A stretch of DNA of 64,000 bases. Origin: Lactiplantibacillus pentosus. GTDB lineage: Bacteria > Bacillota > Bacilli > Lactobacillales > Lactobacillaceae. Location: NCBI RefSeq assembly GCF_003641185.1, contig NZ_CP032757.1, positions 2,852,001-2,916,000 on the forward strand, in the 5' to 3' direction. Shown in pieces: positions 34,281 to 43,601 of the stretch; the stretch's first letter is position 1; each line of letters begins with the position of its first letter. The position numbers and the translations under genes were made by a program. The notes below the pieces were generated by a model. The model searched no databases, was not told the DNA's origin, and saw nothing but the letters and a program-made list of their open reading frames with translations.

Positions 34281-34668
34281 ATGAAACAACATTTTATATT
34301 ACCATACTTAACCAAATCGCTTTAATGATAAGTTCCAATATCAGGGCAAAGTGATTGCGCCGCTGTGAAAATAAGCTTAAACTAGTAACGTTAACGGGAC
34401 GGTCCAGGCGATCGTCCTTTTATATGGTCAAATTCCACCGTCGCGCAGCACATTGACGGCACTCGCAGGCGGTGGATTCTTGAGCGCCATTCGGTGATGG
34501 TCAGCGGCAGTTGAGCGAACATTTTGACCGAATATCGCGCCCATCGGCCATCACCGGCATGACTGGTCAAGTCGCGTGAGTACTTACTTAACAGGCTTGA
34601 CTACATGTCCGATTGGGCTTGGTGAGCTGTCCAAAATACGCCAATTATCGATTAAGGAGTGTTTAATT
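34281..34668. other. Divergent promoter region
   Basis: About 390 bases between the ABC exporter and MFS exporter. An 11-bp near-complementary pair (CGGTGATGGTC near 34491 and GGCCATCACCG near 34546) could fold, but no gene or known element is seen. Confidence 0.35.
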
Positions 34669-36063
34669 GTGTCTGAACCAAGTACCGTTACTTTAAAAAC
34701 GAAGCTCGCCATCCTATCCGTTGGCCTGCTCTCATTTGTCGGTATCCTCGTGGAAACTTCCATGAACGTGACGTTTCCCACGTTGATCAAAACGATGGGC
34801 GTCTCGCTCGATACCGTTCAGTGGTTGACGACCGGCTACTTATTATTGACCACCATCGTCATGAGTACCACCGCATATGTGTTGAAACGCTTCAACCCGA
34901 AGCCCCTCTTCTTATTTGCCGCCCTCGTTTGTCTTCTCGGCGGGATTCTCTGCTGGATTGCCCCCAGCTTTCCGGTGTTATTGACCGGTCGGCTCTTACA
35001 AGCAATTGCGACGGGGATCTCGATTCCATTAATGTTCCAGCTGATTTTTACTAACGTCCCGCGGAGCAAGCTCGGAACTTACACGGGAATGGCGAGTGTC
35101 ATCGTGTCGCTAGCCCCGGCGTTAGGACCGACATACGGTGGTGTCCTGACGAGTATCTGGTCATGGCGCGCTATTTTCGTGGGCATCGTTCCGATTTTAG
35201 CGTTGCTGGCCATTCTTGGCGCCATCAACATTTCCGGTGAGGCGCTCGGCGTTGGTGACAAGAAGTTCGACTTTCTGGGTGCCTTCCTCTTAGCCGTGAC
35301 GTTCACTAGTCTGTTATTTACATTCAACAACGCCGGAACGCACGGTTGGTTGTCACTGAACTTTGGTGGCTGGTGCCTCTGGAGTATTGTGATGATTGCC
35401 ATCATGGTCACATACGCACTCAAGGGTCGTCGTAAGCTGATCGATTATTCGATTTTAAAACTGCCCGTATTACGCCTCCGCCTGTTCAACTACTTTGGCC
35501 TGCAATTTATCAACATCGGCTTATCATTTGTCTTACCACTATTCGCCCAAACGGTGCTCGGCGCCTCGGCGATGATGGCTGGCTTGATGATGTTGCCCGG
35601 TGCCATCGTGGGGGCCATCACCGGTCCAATTGCGGGTAAGATTTATGACAAGCAAGGTCCGACGATGCTGCTGACCTTCAGTGCGATCATGGCCAGTGTC
35701 GCCCTCATCCTATTCTGGTTGACCACCGACCACTTCACCGTCGTCTTGATCGCCTCAATTTATGCGTTGCTCCGAATCGGCTTTAACACCGGCTTTGGGA
35801 CCGCAATTTCAGATGGTAGTACCCGCGTGCCGTTACCGCAAAAGTCAGACCAGAACTCCATGTTCAGTATGATGCAACAATATGCTGGCTCAATCGGGAC
35901 CAGTATTATGTCCGCCGTAATTTCCGGCTATGAAATTCATCATACAACGGTGACTGGCACGGTGATGGGTAGCAAGTTGGATTTCATCCTGTTATTCGTC
36001 TTGGCTATCGCCATTTTAGCCAGCGTCTTGCGCGTCAAGCGGTTGGAAGCAGCCCAACATTAA
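34669..36063 (+). CDS. DHA2-family MFS drug exporter
   Basis: A 464-aa major facilitator with about 14 membrane helices (14-TMS DHA2 family, LmrB/QacA-like): LSFVGILVETSMNVTFPTLIKTMGVSLDTVQWLTTGYLL at the N-terminus and the GPTYGGVLTSIWSWRAIFVG motif-C region. Exports drugs or toxic metabolites with protons. I start it at GTG 34669, 9 bases after AAGGAG; the upstream in-frame ATG at 34576 lacks a site. Adjacent to the divergent LmrCD-type exporter, so both may be part of one resistance locus. Followed by a very strong terminator. Confidence 0.88.
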   Translation: MSEPSTVTLKTKLAILSVGLLSFVGILVETSMNVTFPTLIKTMGVSLDTVQWLTTGYLLLTTIVMSTTAYVLKRFNPKPLFLFAALVCLLGGILCWIAPSFPVLLTGRLLQAIATGISIPLMFQLIFTNVPRSKLGTYTGMASVIVSLAPALGPTYGGVLTSIWSWRAIFVGIVPILALLAILGAINISGEALGVGDKKFDFLGAFLLAVTFTSLLFTFNNAGTHGWLSLNFGGWCLWSIVMIAIMVTYALKGRRKLIDYSILKLPVLRLRLFNYFGLQFINIGLSFVLPLFAQTVLGASAMMAGLMMLPGAIVGAITGPIAGKIYDKQGPTMLLTFSAIMASVALILFWLTTDHFTVVLIASIYALLRIGFNTGFGTAISDGSTRVPLPQKSDQNSMFSMMQQYAGSIGTSIMSAVISGYEIHHTTVTGTVMGSKLDFILLFVLAIAILASVLRVKRLEAAQH

Positions 36064-36093
36064 CACGAACCGGTCAGATAAAATTACTAATAA

Positions 36094-36142
36094 TACGACA
36101 CAAAAGCCCAGGTCATTCGCTGACCTGGGCTTTTGTGTCGTA
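36094..36142. terminator. 22-bp perfect-stem bidirectional terminator
   Basis: TACGACACAAAAGCCCAGG... (36094-36115) is perfectly complementary to 36121-36142 around TTCGC. It separates the converging DHA2 exporter and the gene ending at 36172. Confidence 0.93.
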
Positions 36143-36171
36143 TGAGTTTTGATTGAGTCTTATCGAAAATG

Positions 36172-36498
36172 CTATAGAAACGGCCCAAATGTAAAATGAG
36201 TGGCAATCAAACCATGTCCAATATTCAAGTTGCGCAGCTCTTTTTGACTGAGTGATTTTAGCTTGTCGTGGATAAAGCCATGCAGCATTCGGTTTTTCGG
36301 CGGCAATCCCATCGGAACGATACAATCCTTTTGACAAGTCAGATAGATATCAGTGGCAACCTTGATGACGCTTTTGCCATTACATAAATCCGTTGCTGCC
36401 TTGAGTAAACACTTTTTATATCCACTAGGCTGATTCTCTAGATTTTCGGCATAAGCCTGATCAATCAACTGGAAAAAATATTCTGCCTCTTCATCCAT
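36172..36498 (-). CDS. Possible bacteriocin-immunity (EntA_Immun-like) protein
   Basis: A 108-aa soluble, all-alpha, Lys/Glu-rich protein (MDEEAEYFFQLIDQAYAENL ... LLKAATDLCNGKSVIKVATDIY). Size and helix pattern resemble enterocin A-type immunity proteins that protect against class IIa bacteriocins by acting at the mannose PTS, but the resemblance is by eye only. I start it at the ATG at 36498 after GGTGGGG; a TTG 25 codons upstream is possible. No bacteriocin precursor with a double-glycine leader was found nearby, so it would be an orphan immunity gene. The base composition is low in GC, as is the neighbouring hydrolase. Confidence 0.45.
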   Translation of the reverse strand: MDEEAEYFFQLIDQAYAENLENQPSGYKKCLLKAATDLCNGKSVIKVATDIYLTCQKDCIVPMGLPPKNRMLHGFIHDKLKSLSQKELRNLNIGHGLIATHFTFGPFL

Positions 36499-36859
36499 AA
36501 GCCCCACCACGTTTCTGTTAAGTTCAATCCGGTTCTGATTCCCCCTAGTTACGACTAGGCCAACCTCTGGCAATTTGGTCTTTTCGTAACTTGGAGTTGT
36601 TACCCGTCATCTCGAAGTAATTGATATTGAAATCGTACCGCCCAATTTTCAAATAGCAATTACTTTAGGGTGAAAAAAGAGTTGGTGGACGAGAATAACG
36701 ACTTTTGAATATTAGAACGCATAATTAACCTGTCAATATGGGGGTTTGAAGCAACTGGTTGCCTTCTTCAATTGTTATACACTCTCCCGGCTCAATTTAG
36801 CCATCCTCAAAGTGAGAATAAACGCTCCGTTTGACTTCCTTACACAATGTAAATTCATA
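36499..36859. other. Low-GC intergenic region
   Basis: About 360 bases upstream of the immunity-like gene. No bacteriocin precursor, leader peptide or pheromone-type direct repeats seen. Confidence 0.4.
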
Positions 36860-37648
36860 TTAACGACTTGGTATATTCCGTAAGAAGTCCCTAAAAGAAG
36901 ACACGACGCATTCGGGTCTATCAATCAGTATATTATGACCAGCATTATTGATTACCTTAATATTGACATTCTCATGTTGCTGTGCATATTTTTTTGAATC
37001 CTTATATCCCACAATATTGTCATACAATCCAGCAATTATACAGATTGGGACATCCCCTGTAATTTCAATATTATTTTTCACAAACGCATAACTATTTTTT
37101 TCGAAACGCGCAAGATATCTACTTTGGTTCTCACGCATTGGCGTGTCAATAACGTCTTTGAAGAGGTTGAACTTCTCTTTCGTCAAAAAACAGTTAGTGC
37201 TCGAAAAAACTTGATATTCATCTGAATCCTCTCGAAATGTGACCAACGCGTGCTCCAAATGTTCGACATTTCGACGATCTTTATCAGGGATTAACATTGG
37301 AGCAATCAAAAATAACCCGCTTATGTTCAAGCTGCTCTTTAAAAGTCCGATACCCAAATAACACCCGTATGAATTTCCAATAACAATTAATTGGCGATTC
37401 GAAAATAAAACCTGTAATAACTTTACAATCATTTCTACAGTTTGATCAGAGTCATCTGATAAAACATTGCGAGATTTGCCCATTCCAGGCAGATCTATAT
37501 ATACTCTTGTAAATTGTTGTGATTCACCAAAATAAGGCTCAAAATTATTTATTAACGATTTCGAATTCAGCGGAAAGCCATGTAAGAAAACGAGCACACA
37601 CCGTCCTGACCCAAAGCTTTGAAATTTTAGTTGATCATACTCAGACAT
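36860..37648 (-). CDS. Alpha/beta-hydrolase, low GC
   Basis: A 262-aa alpha/beta-hydrolase. HGFPLNS near residue 26 holds the oxyanion region, the nucleophile is Ser in IGNSYGC, with Asp likely in GLYDNIVG and His in NAGHNILID. Ester, lactone or peptide hydrolysis is plausible. The base composition is clearly lower in GC (about 35% in sampled lines) than the ABC and MFS neighbours, indicating possible recent acquisition together with the immunity-like gene downstream. GGAGG precedes the ATG. A terminator lies before the YhgE region. Confidence 0.85.
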   Translation of the reverse strand: MSEYDQLKFQSFGSGRCVLVFLHGFPLNSKSLINNFEPYFGESQQFTRVYIDLPGMGKSRNVLSDDSDQTVEMIVKLLQVLFSNRQLIVIGNSYGCYLGIGLLKSSLNISGLFLIAPMLIPDKDRRNVEHLEHALVTFREDSDEYQVFSSTNCFLTKEKFNLFKDVIDTPMRENQSRYLARFEKNSYAFVKNNIEITGDVPICIIAGLYDNIVGYKDSKKYAQQHENVNIKVINNAGHNILIDRPECVVSSFRDFLRNIPSR

Positions 37649-37913
37649 ATTCTATTACACCTCCACAGCAATCAGACTATCAACTTTCACGAGTTCAAAG
37701 ATCACGTTTCAACGCGTTAGTCATTATTGCTTATTTAAATTACTCATTTATCCGCCTCAAAATATCCATCTTGTAATCTTAACATTAGGCTAGTCCCAAG
37801 TCACAACCGTTTTTTATAGTGATTAACAAATGAGCGGGATACAGCTGCTTTTAACTACAATCAAATTTCTTTAAATGTAGCCAAAAAGCATCTACGAAAT
37901 TTTAGGTTAAAGG

Positions 37914-37964
37914 CTTCCAAGACGAAAAATCGCGCCCCCAAGACGCGGTTTTTCGTCTTGGAAG
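37914..37964. terminator. Terminator between hydrolase and YhgE regions
   Basis: CTTCCAAGACGAAAAATCGCG and CGCGGTTTTTCGTCTTGGAAG pair with one mismatch around a short loop. Confidence 0.75.
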
Positions 37965-37989
37965 CGCGATAATTTTAAATCACCAGTAA

Positions 37990-40900
37990 TTACTTACCAG
38001 CTTTCATCTGAATTTCAGCCTCAGCGGGTTCTTGCATATCGTGTTGTTTCAGGAAGACCATGGAAGCCCATAGTAATCCTAACGACACGATCGTAATTCC
38101 TGCTAAGACAACGATTGATGACCAGAAAATGCCATTGCCCCAACCACCTGTCAATGCTTGCCGGAACGCTTGAATCGAGTACGTTAATGGCAAGTATGGG
38201 TGAATAACGTTGAAGAACTTGTTGGTAATTTCCATTGGGAAGGTCCCACCAGAACCACCAAGTTGTAGCATCAAGATAACCATCGCAACAAACCGTCCTG
38301 GGTTATCGAATAGCATCGATAAGAACATGACTAGGAACATTGACGCAAATGCAATCATGATCGCCGTCAAGTAGTATTCTGGCACACTGATTGGTTTCAA
38401 ACCAGCGACAAGTAATACCGTCGCTTCGATGACCGCCATGGCAAGTGCCACGGGACCACCAACGGCGACTTTACTCCAGAACCATTGCGTTGGTGTACCA
38501 TCATCATCCGCAATCCGCCGAATTGGATAAGCGAAGTTGAAGACGATTGCCCCAACATAGAGCGCCAATGACAGAACGTAAGGTGCTAACGCGTGACCAT
38601 AATTTGGTACGTGCGTATAGTCTTTGTAAGACGTCTTGGTTGGCGCTGCCATCATTTTCGCATTCGCGTTCTTTAATGGCGTTGCGTTAACTTGATCCGC
38701 CCCCTCTTGTAAGGAAGTGGCGAGCGTCTTGTTACCATCCTTGAGCTGCTTCGTCCCTGATAAGAGTTTGGCGGAGTTGTTATCAAGCTGGGTGGCACCG
38801 TCATTTAGTTGACTAACGCCACTCGTCAATTGCCCAGTGCTACCTTGCAATGTTTGCAAGCCACTATTTAACTGACCGGCACCGGTATCAAGTTGTTGCA
38901 CACCACTTACTAGAACGGGTACTTGACCGTTTAATGTGACTAAACCGTTTGTGACTTGGCTTGAACCCGCGTAAAGTTGTTGCACACCACTTACTAGAAC
39001 GGGTACTTGACCATTTAATGTGACTAAGCCATTTGTAACTTGACTTGAACCAGCAAAGAGTTGTTGCACTGCACTCGTAAGAACTGGCACTTGGCCATTT
39101 AGCACAATCAGACCATTTGTAACTTGGTCTGAACCAGCTAAGAGTCGTTGTACGCCGTTTACTAAAACGGGTACTTGACCATTTAATGTGACTAGACCGT
39201 TTGTAACTTTATTTGAACCAGCAAAGAGTTGTTGCACTGCACTCGTAAGAACTGGCACTTGGCCATTTAGTACAATTAGACCATTTGTAACTTGGTCTGA
39301 ACCAATATAAAGCTTTTGCCCACCCTTGGCTAGAGCGACCAAACCAGTCGTCACCTTACCAGAACCATCTTTCAATTGTTGGACACCACTTACTAACTGA
39401 GGAACCTGACCATTCATCGTTACCAAGCCAGTCGTGATTTGGTTAGAACCGACTTGTAGTTTACCGACTGCTTCCTGGGTTGTGCCGATACCATCAGTAA
39501 CTGCTTGAGAACCAGCTTTCAATTGATTGATACCAGTGATCATCGCGGGAACGTTACCGTTGACGGTCTTCAAGCCACCTGTAACGGTTTGAGAACCACT
39601 GAATAATTGTTCAACGCCTGAAACCAGTGTTGGAATTTGACCGTTTAGCGCTGAAGCACCGGTTGCCAGTTGCGTCGTTCCTTTATTCAAATCAGTTGAG
39701 CGGTCATTCAGTTGTTCTCCACCGTTACTTAATTGGCTAATTGACCCAGTAATGGTTGGAACAGTGCCATTAAGTTTGGAAAGGCCAGCAGTCAGGTTGC
39801 TTGCGCCCTGGTTCAGCTTAGCAGACTGTGTGGTCAATGCACTTGTACCGGTTGACAACGATTCAATGCCGCTCACTAATCCGGGAACTTTCTCATTCAA
39901 TTGTGCCAATCCACCGCTTAACCCAGCTGTACCAGTTTGCAATGTCTTCAATCCATCGGTTAGTTGTTGAGAGCCATTAGCAAACTGACTAATTCCCGAA
40001 GTCGTGGAATTAATGTCTGAGATGATGGCGTTCATCCCAGCTTCGATTTTCCCATATTCGGTTACTAAGTCTGCATTAGAATTACTGGTTGCTGAGCTAT
40101 TCTCCGCAACTAATGATTCTACCTTTGATAGACTACTCTTCACGTTCTGAACTTGTTGTGCATTATCATTAGTCGTCGTGCTCTGCCCAACATCTTTTAG
40201 ACTCGCTTTAATCGCAGCAACTTGGGCATCAGTCAGGTTTTGTGATGACTTGAGACCGTCGATTTTGCTGTTTATTTGTGACGTAATATCAGTTTGCGTG
40301 GTCGAATTGAAAGTGTTTAAAGCATCCACATTCGTTGATAACGACTTCAATGCAGTATTTAATGCATCGCTATTACTACTGTTTTTGTTAGTAGCGTCAA
40401 TTTCTTTTTGACTTGCTGCCAGCGCCTGCTCAAACTGTGTCATTTCAGTCTTTAAGGCTTCAATCTTCGTTTTGGTTGCGGAATCAGTGGCCGCTTCTGA
40501 TAACTGATTCAACCCATCAGAAATCTTAGCACTATTTGTTTGTAGGTCACTAACACTCGAATTTACTGTCTGAGCACCGGTTGATAACGCGTTAACCGAA
40601 CTGCTTAAGTCACTGGTATTTGACTTCAACTGGCTCGCACCATTATTAGCAGCTGCGACACCTTTTGTATAATCTGCGACACCGGTGGATAATGCTGTTG
40701 AGCCATCTGAAAGTTGCGAAACACTATTAGTCAATTTTCCAGTTTGACCATTTAATTTAGTTAAACCTGTCGTTAACTGATAAACACCATCAGTATATGT
40801 GGCAACTCCGACCTTAACCTGTTTTGAGCCGTTTGCTAAATCCTTAGTTGCTTTGCTAATTGTACCCGTTTGACCGTTTAACTTTTCTAATCCAGTGGTG

Positions 40901-42327
40901 ACCTCGCCTGAACCATCTGTCAATAATTTGACGCCATCTGCTAACGTTCCGGCATTAGTCCCTAGCTTTAACAGGCCTTCTGTAATCGATTGTGACCCAA
41001 TCTGCAATGTTGGCAGCTTTGCCCCAAGTTGTTGCAAGCCATCAGAAACTTTTGTCGAACCATTAGTCAGTTGATCAACACCACTGACCATTGGAACCAC
41101 TTTTCCTTGCAATACAGTCAATCCAGTTGTAATCTTTCCAGATCCATCGATCAACATGCCTGCCGAATTGATCAGAGTAGCTAGACCGCTTGTGACTTGC
41201 CCAGAACCATCTTTCAGCTGACTGACACCACTAGCCAATTCACCGGTCTTACCATTTAGTGTAGATAGACCATTTGTAACTTGTCCAGAGCCACTTGCCA
41301 ACTGACTGACACCACTGGCCAACTTGCCAGTTTTACCATCCAGCGTATACAGGCCATTTGTCACCTGCCCAGAACCATCTTTCAACTGACTGACACCACT
41401 GGCCAGCTCCCCGGTCTTACCATTCAGCGTATACAGTCCAGCAGTAACTTGTCCAGAGCCATTTGCTAACTGACTCACGCCACTAGCCAACGCCCCAGTC
41501 TTACCATTCAGCGTTCCAAGCCCATTAGTCACTTGCCCAGAACCATCTTTCAACTGACTCACGCCACTAGCTAGTGTCCCAGTCTTACTATTCAAAGTAT
41601 CCAGACCGGTCTTCAACGCACTACCGCCATCTGCTAACTTTGCGATTCCAGCGGGTAGTTGTTGGACCTTCGTATTCAGCTCGGTGGTCCCGTCCTTCAA
41701 CGTATGGACCCCAGTGGTATACGTCGTCAAACCATCTTGGAGTTCAACGCCACCATTTTTGAGCTTGGTTGCGCCATCAGCTGCTTTTTGATAGCCGTCG
41801 CCAGCGGTTCGAATCTTCTTAAAAATGGCTAACGCGTAAGCCTTAGTGACTTCGGCGCGAATACTCTTGTTGACACGCGAAACGCCGGTATCGGTAATAA
41901 CTTTCGCAATGTAGTTGAGTGATTCGTTAGTCTCATAATGCAAGTTCATCTTTTTCGGATGCGTATCCGTCATGGTCGTTGCATTCTTTGAGAAGTCACT
42001 TGGAATCGTGACGACCGTATAATACTTCCGATTTTTGAGCCCTTGTTGTGCCTGTTTGGCTGAAACGAAGTGCCATTCCAAATCGTCGTTTTTCTTTAAA
42101 TTGGTTACCATTTGCTTACCAACTGCAAATTTTTGGCCTTGATAGTTCACTGACTTATCTTGGTTAACGACTGCAACTGGTAAGTTTTGCGTATCCCCAT
42201 ATGGATCCCATACTGACTTCAAGAAGAAGATGCTGTATAGGAATGGGATCAAAATCATGACTGAAACTGAAATCCATAGTATTTTGCTATGACGAATTGA
42301 CCGCCATTCGTCGCGTATCATTTTCAC
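37990..42327 (-). CDS. Giant YhgE/Pip membrane protein with heptad-repeat ectodomain
   Basis: A 1445-aa YhgE/Pip family protein. One N-terminal helix (about 15-35, ILWISVSVMILIPFLYSIFF) precedes an extracellular globular part (to about 190), then a very long repeat region (about 200-1215) of X-X-X-L-X-X-G heptads (TIGR03057-type), grouped in 28-residue units, and finally a six-helix C-terminal membrane domain (ABC-2-like, about 1225-1430). Lactococcal Pip is the phage c2 receptor and YhgE of other species is linked to type VII/ESX-like secretion and envelope transport. Family members are usually 600-950 aa, so this copy is unusually long. The ArsR and TetR genes upstream likely control it. 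Confidence 0.92.
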   Translation of the reverse strand: MKMIRDEWRSIRHSKILWISVSVMILIPFLYSIFFLKSVWDPYGDTQNLPVAVVNQDKSVNYQGQKFAVGKQMVTNLKKNDDLEWHFVSAKQAQQGLKNRKYYTVVTIPSDFSKNATTMTDTHPKKMNLHYETNESLNYIAKVITDTGVSRVNKSIRAEVTKAYALAIFKKIRTAGDGYQKAADGATKLKNGGVELQDGLTTYTTGVHTLKDGTTELNTKVQQLPAGIAKLADGGSALKTGLDTLNSKTGTLASGVSQLKDGSGQVTNGLGTLNGKTGALASGVSQLANGSGQVTAGLYTLNGKTGELASGVSQLKDGSGQVTNGLYTLDGKTGKLASGVSQLASGSGQVTNGLSTLNGKTGELASGVSQLKDGSGQVTSGLATLINSAGMLIDGSGKITTGLTVLQGKVVPMVSGVDQLTNGSTKVSDGLQQLGAKLPTLQIGSQSITEGLLKLGTNAGTLADGVKLLTDGSGEVTTGLEKLNGQTGTISKATKDLANGSKQVKVGVATYTDGVYQLTTGLTKLNGQTGKLTNSVSQLSDGSTALSTGVADYTKGVAAANNGASQLKSNTSDLSSSVNALSTGAQTVNSSVSDLQTNSAKISDGLNQLSEAATDSATKTKIEALKTEMTQFEQALAASQKEIDATNKNSSNSDALNTALKSLSTNVDALNTFNSTTQTDITSQINSKIDGLKSSQNLTDAQVAAIKASLKDVGQSTTTNDNAQQVQNVKSSLSKVESLVAENSSATSNSNADLVTEYGKIEAGMNAIISDINSTTSGISQFANGSQQLTDGLKTLQTGTAGLSGGLAQLNEKVPGLVSGIESLSTGTSALTTQSAKLNQGASNLTAGLSKLNGTVPTITGSISQLSNGGEQLNDRSTDLNKGTTQLATGASALNGQIPTLVSGVEQLFSGSQTVTGGLKTVNGNVPAMITGINQLKAGSQAVTDGIGTTQEAVGKLQVGSNQITTGLVTMNGQVPQLVSGVQQLKDGSGKVTTGLVALAKGGQKLYIGSDQVTNGLIVLNGQVPVLTSAVQQLFAGSNKVTNGLVTLNGQVPVLVNGVQRLLAGSDQVTNGLIVLNGQVPVLTSAVQQLFAGSSQVTNGLVTLNGQVPVLVSGVQQLYAGSSQVTNGLVTLNGQVPVLVSGVQQLDTGAGQLNSGLQTLQGSTGQLTSGVSQLNDGATQLDNNSAKLLSGTKQLKDGNKTLATSLQEGADQVNATPLKNANAKMMAAPTKTSYKDYTHVPNYGHALAPYVLSLALYVGAIVFNFAYPIRRIADDDGTPTQWFWSKVAVGGPVALAMAVIEATVLLVAGLKPISVPEYYLTAIMIAFASMFLVMFLSMLFDNPGRFVAMVILMLQLGGSGGTFPMEITNKFFNVIHPYLPLTYSIQAFRQALTGGWGNGIFWSSIVVLAGITIVSLGLLWASMVFLKQHDMQEPAEAEIQMKAGK
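38750..41630. repeat. Tandem 84-bp (28-residue) coding repeats
   Basis: Within the YhgE/Pip gene, units following the pattern GLxTLNGKTGxLASGVSQLK (first block, about 41,150-41,600) and GLVTLNGQVPVLVSGVQQLY (second block, about 38,870-39,450) repeat with near-identical DNA; several 63-bp shortened units lie among them. The degenerate middle part has the same heptad spacing. Confidence 0.85.
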
Positions 42328-42351
42328 AACCTGAAACCTTCCTTCAAATAA

Positions 42352-42906
42352 TTAATGCATATGCTGCTCGAGCGAGAATACCGTTGCAAGCGTCTCTTGA
42401 ATCATCGCTTGCGTGCTGGCCGCCTGACCATCGCGATGACCGTTATTGAGCCACTGAACAATGCTCGTTATCACACCGCTGACAAGGTACGCCGTCAGAT
42501 CTGGATGTTGGGAGTCGCGAATCATGGCGAACACCCGATCATCTGCCCCGGACTGAGCGACTGTGACAAAACAGTCGTTGATCACCTGCTGTGAACGCGT
42601 ATTGTCGCCTTCGTTGTTCGTCACCAATAAGTGGCGGAGCACCTGCGTGTGGGTGCCGATAAACGCGGACATAATGGTGGAACCCATCGTATCTGTCCGT
42701 TCAACTGCCAGTAACTCGTCTAACGTGTGCATGACCATCTGCCGAAGTAAATCAAATTTATCGGTATAGTATCGATAAAAACTACTGCGATGTATAAATG
42801 CCTGCTTACATATTTGCTCAACCGTTATTTGTGAGATTGAACGTTGCTCCAACAATTGGTACATCGCTCGCTGTAAATCCAGCTCCGTACGAATTGAAAT
42901 ACCCAT
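42352..42906 (-). CDS. TetR family transcriptional regulator
   Basis: A 184-aa TetR regulator if started at MGISIRTELDLQRAMYQLLE (ATG at 42906, preceded by GGGGTG). The helix-turn-helix is ITVEQICKQAFIHRSSFYRYYTDKFDLL (residues about 25-50). The C-terminal ligand domain (QVLRHLLVTNNEGD...) is typical of regulators of YhgE/Pip operons. It is encoded 24 bases upstream of the giant YhgE gene and surely controls it. A 31-codon 5' extension is possible but reads poorly. Confidence 0.82.
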   Translation of the reverse strand: MGISIRTELDLQRAMYQLLEQRSISQITVEQICKQAFIHRSSFYRYYTDKFDLLRQMVMHTLDELLAVERTDTMGSTIMSAFIGTHTQVLRHLLVTNNEGDNTRSQQVINDCFVTVAQSGADDRVFAMIRDSQHPDLTAYLVSGVITSIVQWLNNGHRDGQAASTQAMIQETLATVFSLEQHMH

Positions 42907-42921
42907 CACCCCGTTTTTTAA

Positions 42922-42948
42922 ATTCTTATATTCGAATAGAAGAATATA
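42922..42948. promoter_or_regulatory. AT-rich shared element, before TetR gene
   Basis: ATTCTTATATTC (42922-42933) is identical to the element at 43351-43362 before the ArsR gene, at almost the same distance from each ATG (16 and 17 bases). TATATTC (42927-42933) and GAATATA (42942-42948) form an inverted repeat; read leftward it contains GAATATAAG, a possible -10. Confidence 0.5.
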
Positions 42949-43004
42949 GTTGCCATAAAAACACCGCTGCATCCCCGTGCAACGATTGCTGGCGTTCATT
43001 CAGT

Positions 43005-43334
43005 TTAGTGCAAGTACGGTTTCAATTCTAGATCCGCTTTGAGCGTATGAATCAAATGCTCGACCTGCGTCAATGGCGCGTCAAACGTCACCCGATAATA
43101 ATTACGAGTCCCCTGGTGTTCGACGGCGACAAAGTGTCGCTCTCTCAAAGTCTTCAGCTGATGTGACACTGCCGGCTGAGAAATGTGCATCCGCTCAGTC
43201 AGCTCACCAACAGTCATGCCCTTCGCGTGCTGTGACAGCTCAATCATAATCTGCTGACGACGTTCATCCGCTAAAACTTCAAAAATCGGAATCGTTTCCC
43301 GAAATTCTTGTAGTGCTTCTTCACTACTAACCAT
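43005..43334 (-). CDS. ArsR family transcriptional regulator
   Basis: A 109-aa ArsR winged helix: FEVLADERRQQIMIELSQHAKGMTVGELTERMHISQPAVSHQLKTLRERHFV. No CxC/CxxC metal-binding cysteines are present (no Cys at all), so metal sensing is unlikely. GGAGG precedes the ATG. A TATAAG -10-like element overlaps the shared sequence at 43351-43362. It lies directly upstream of the TetR and YhgE genes in the same direction and may autoregulate and control them. Confidence 0.88.
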   Translation of the reverse strand: MVSSEEALQEFRETIPIFEVLADERRQQIMIELSQHAKGMTVGELTERMHISQPAVSHQLKTLRERHFVAVEHQGTRNYYRVTFDAPLTQVEHLIHTLKADLELKPYLH

Positions 43335-43350
43335 GCTAGTAGCCTCCTAT

Positions 43351-43374
43351 ATTCTTATATTCTAATGTTCGAAT
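43351..43374. promoter_or_regulatory. AT-rich shared element, before ArsR gene
   Basis: Second copy of ATTCTTATATTC (43351-43362) followed by TAATGTTCGAAT; on the coding strand TTGATA and TATAAG with about 16 bases spacing can serve as promoter. The common core with 42922 suggests a shared operator. Confidence 0.5.
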
Positions 43375-43569
43375 GTATCAATGATAAAACTATTTGAATC
43401 CGTTTGCAACACCTAAATTCCGTTTGTCGACAAACGCGACAAACTTGAAAATCTGTCGCGATTTGGGACAAATTAAATGAACACTCGTCTGCTGGCAAAG
43501 GTGCACTCACCGTCATTTCACGAACAGTCAGTGCCGCTGCAATATCATTTGCTTTCGATTAAATTGCCA

Positions 43570-43601
43570 CAAAAAAACGCCTGACCACGCAGTCAGACGT
43601 T
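43570..43601 (-). terminator. Intrinsic terminator
   Basis: AACGTCTGAC and GTCAGGCGTT pair with one G-U around a six-base loop, then seven T (- strand). Confidence 0.85.

Noticed and set aside
36499..36573. TTG start extending the immunity-like gene by 25 codons
   Set aside because: No ribosome binding site before it; the internal ATG has GGTGGGG.
38750..41630. CRISPR-like or satellite array
   Set aside because: The repeats are in frame within one long gene, have an 84-bp period without spacers and encode a known heptad pattern.
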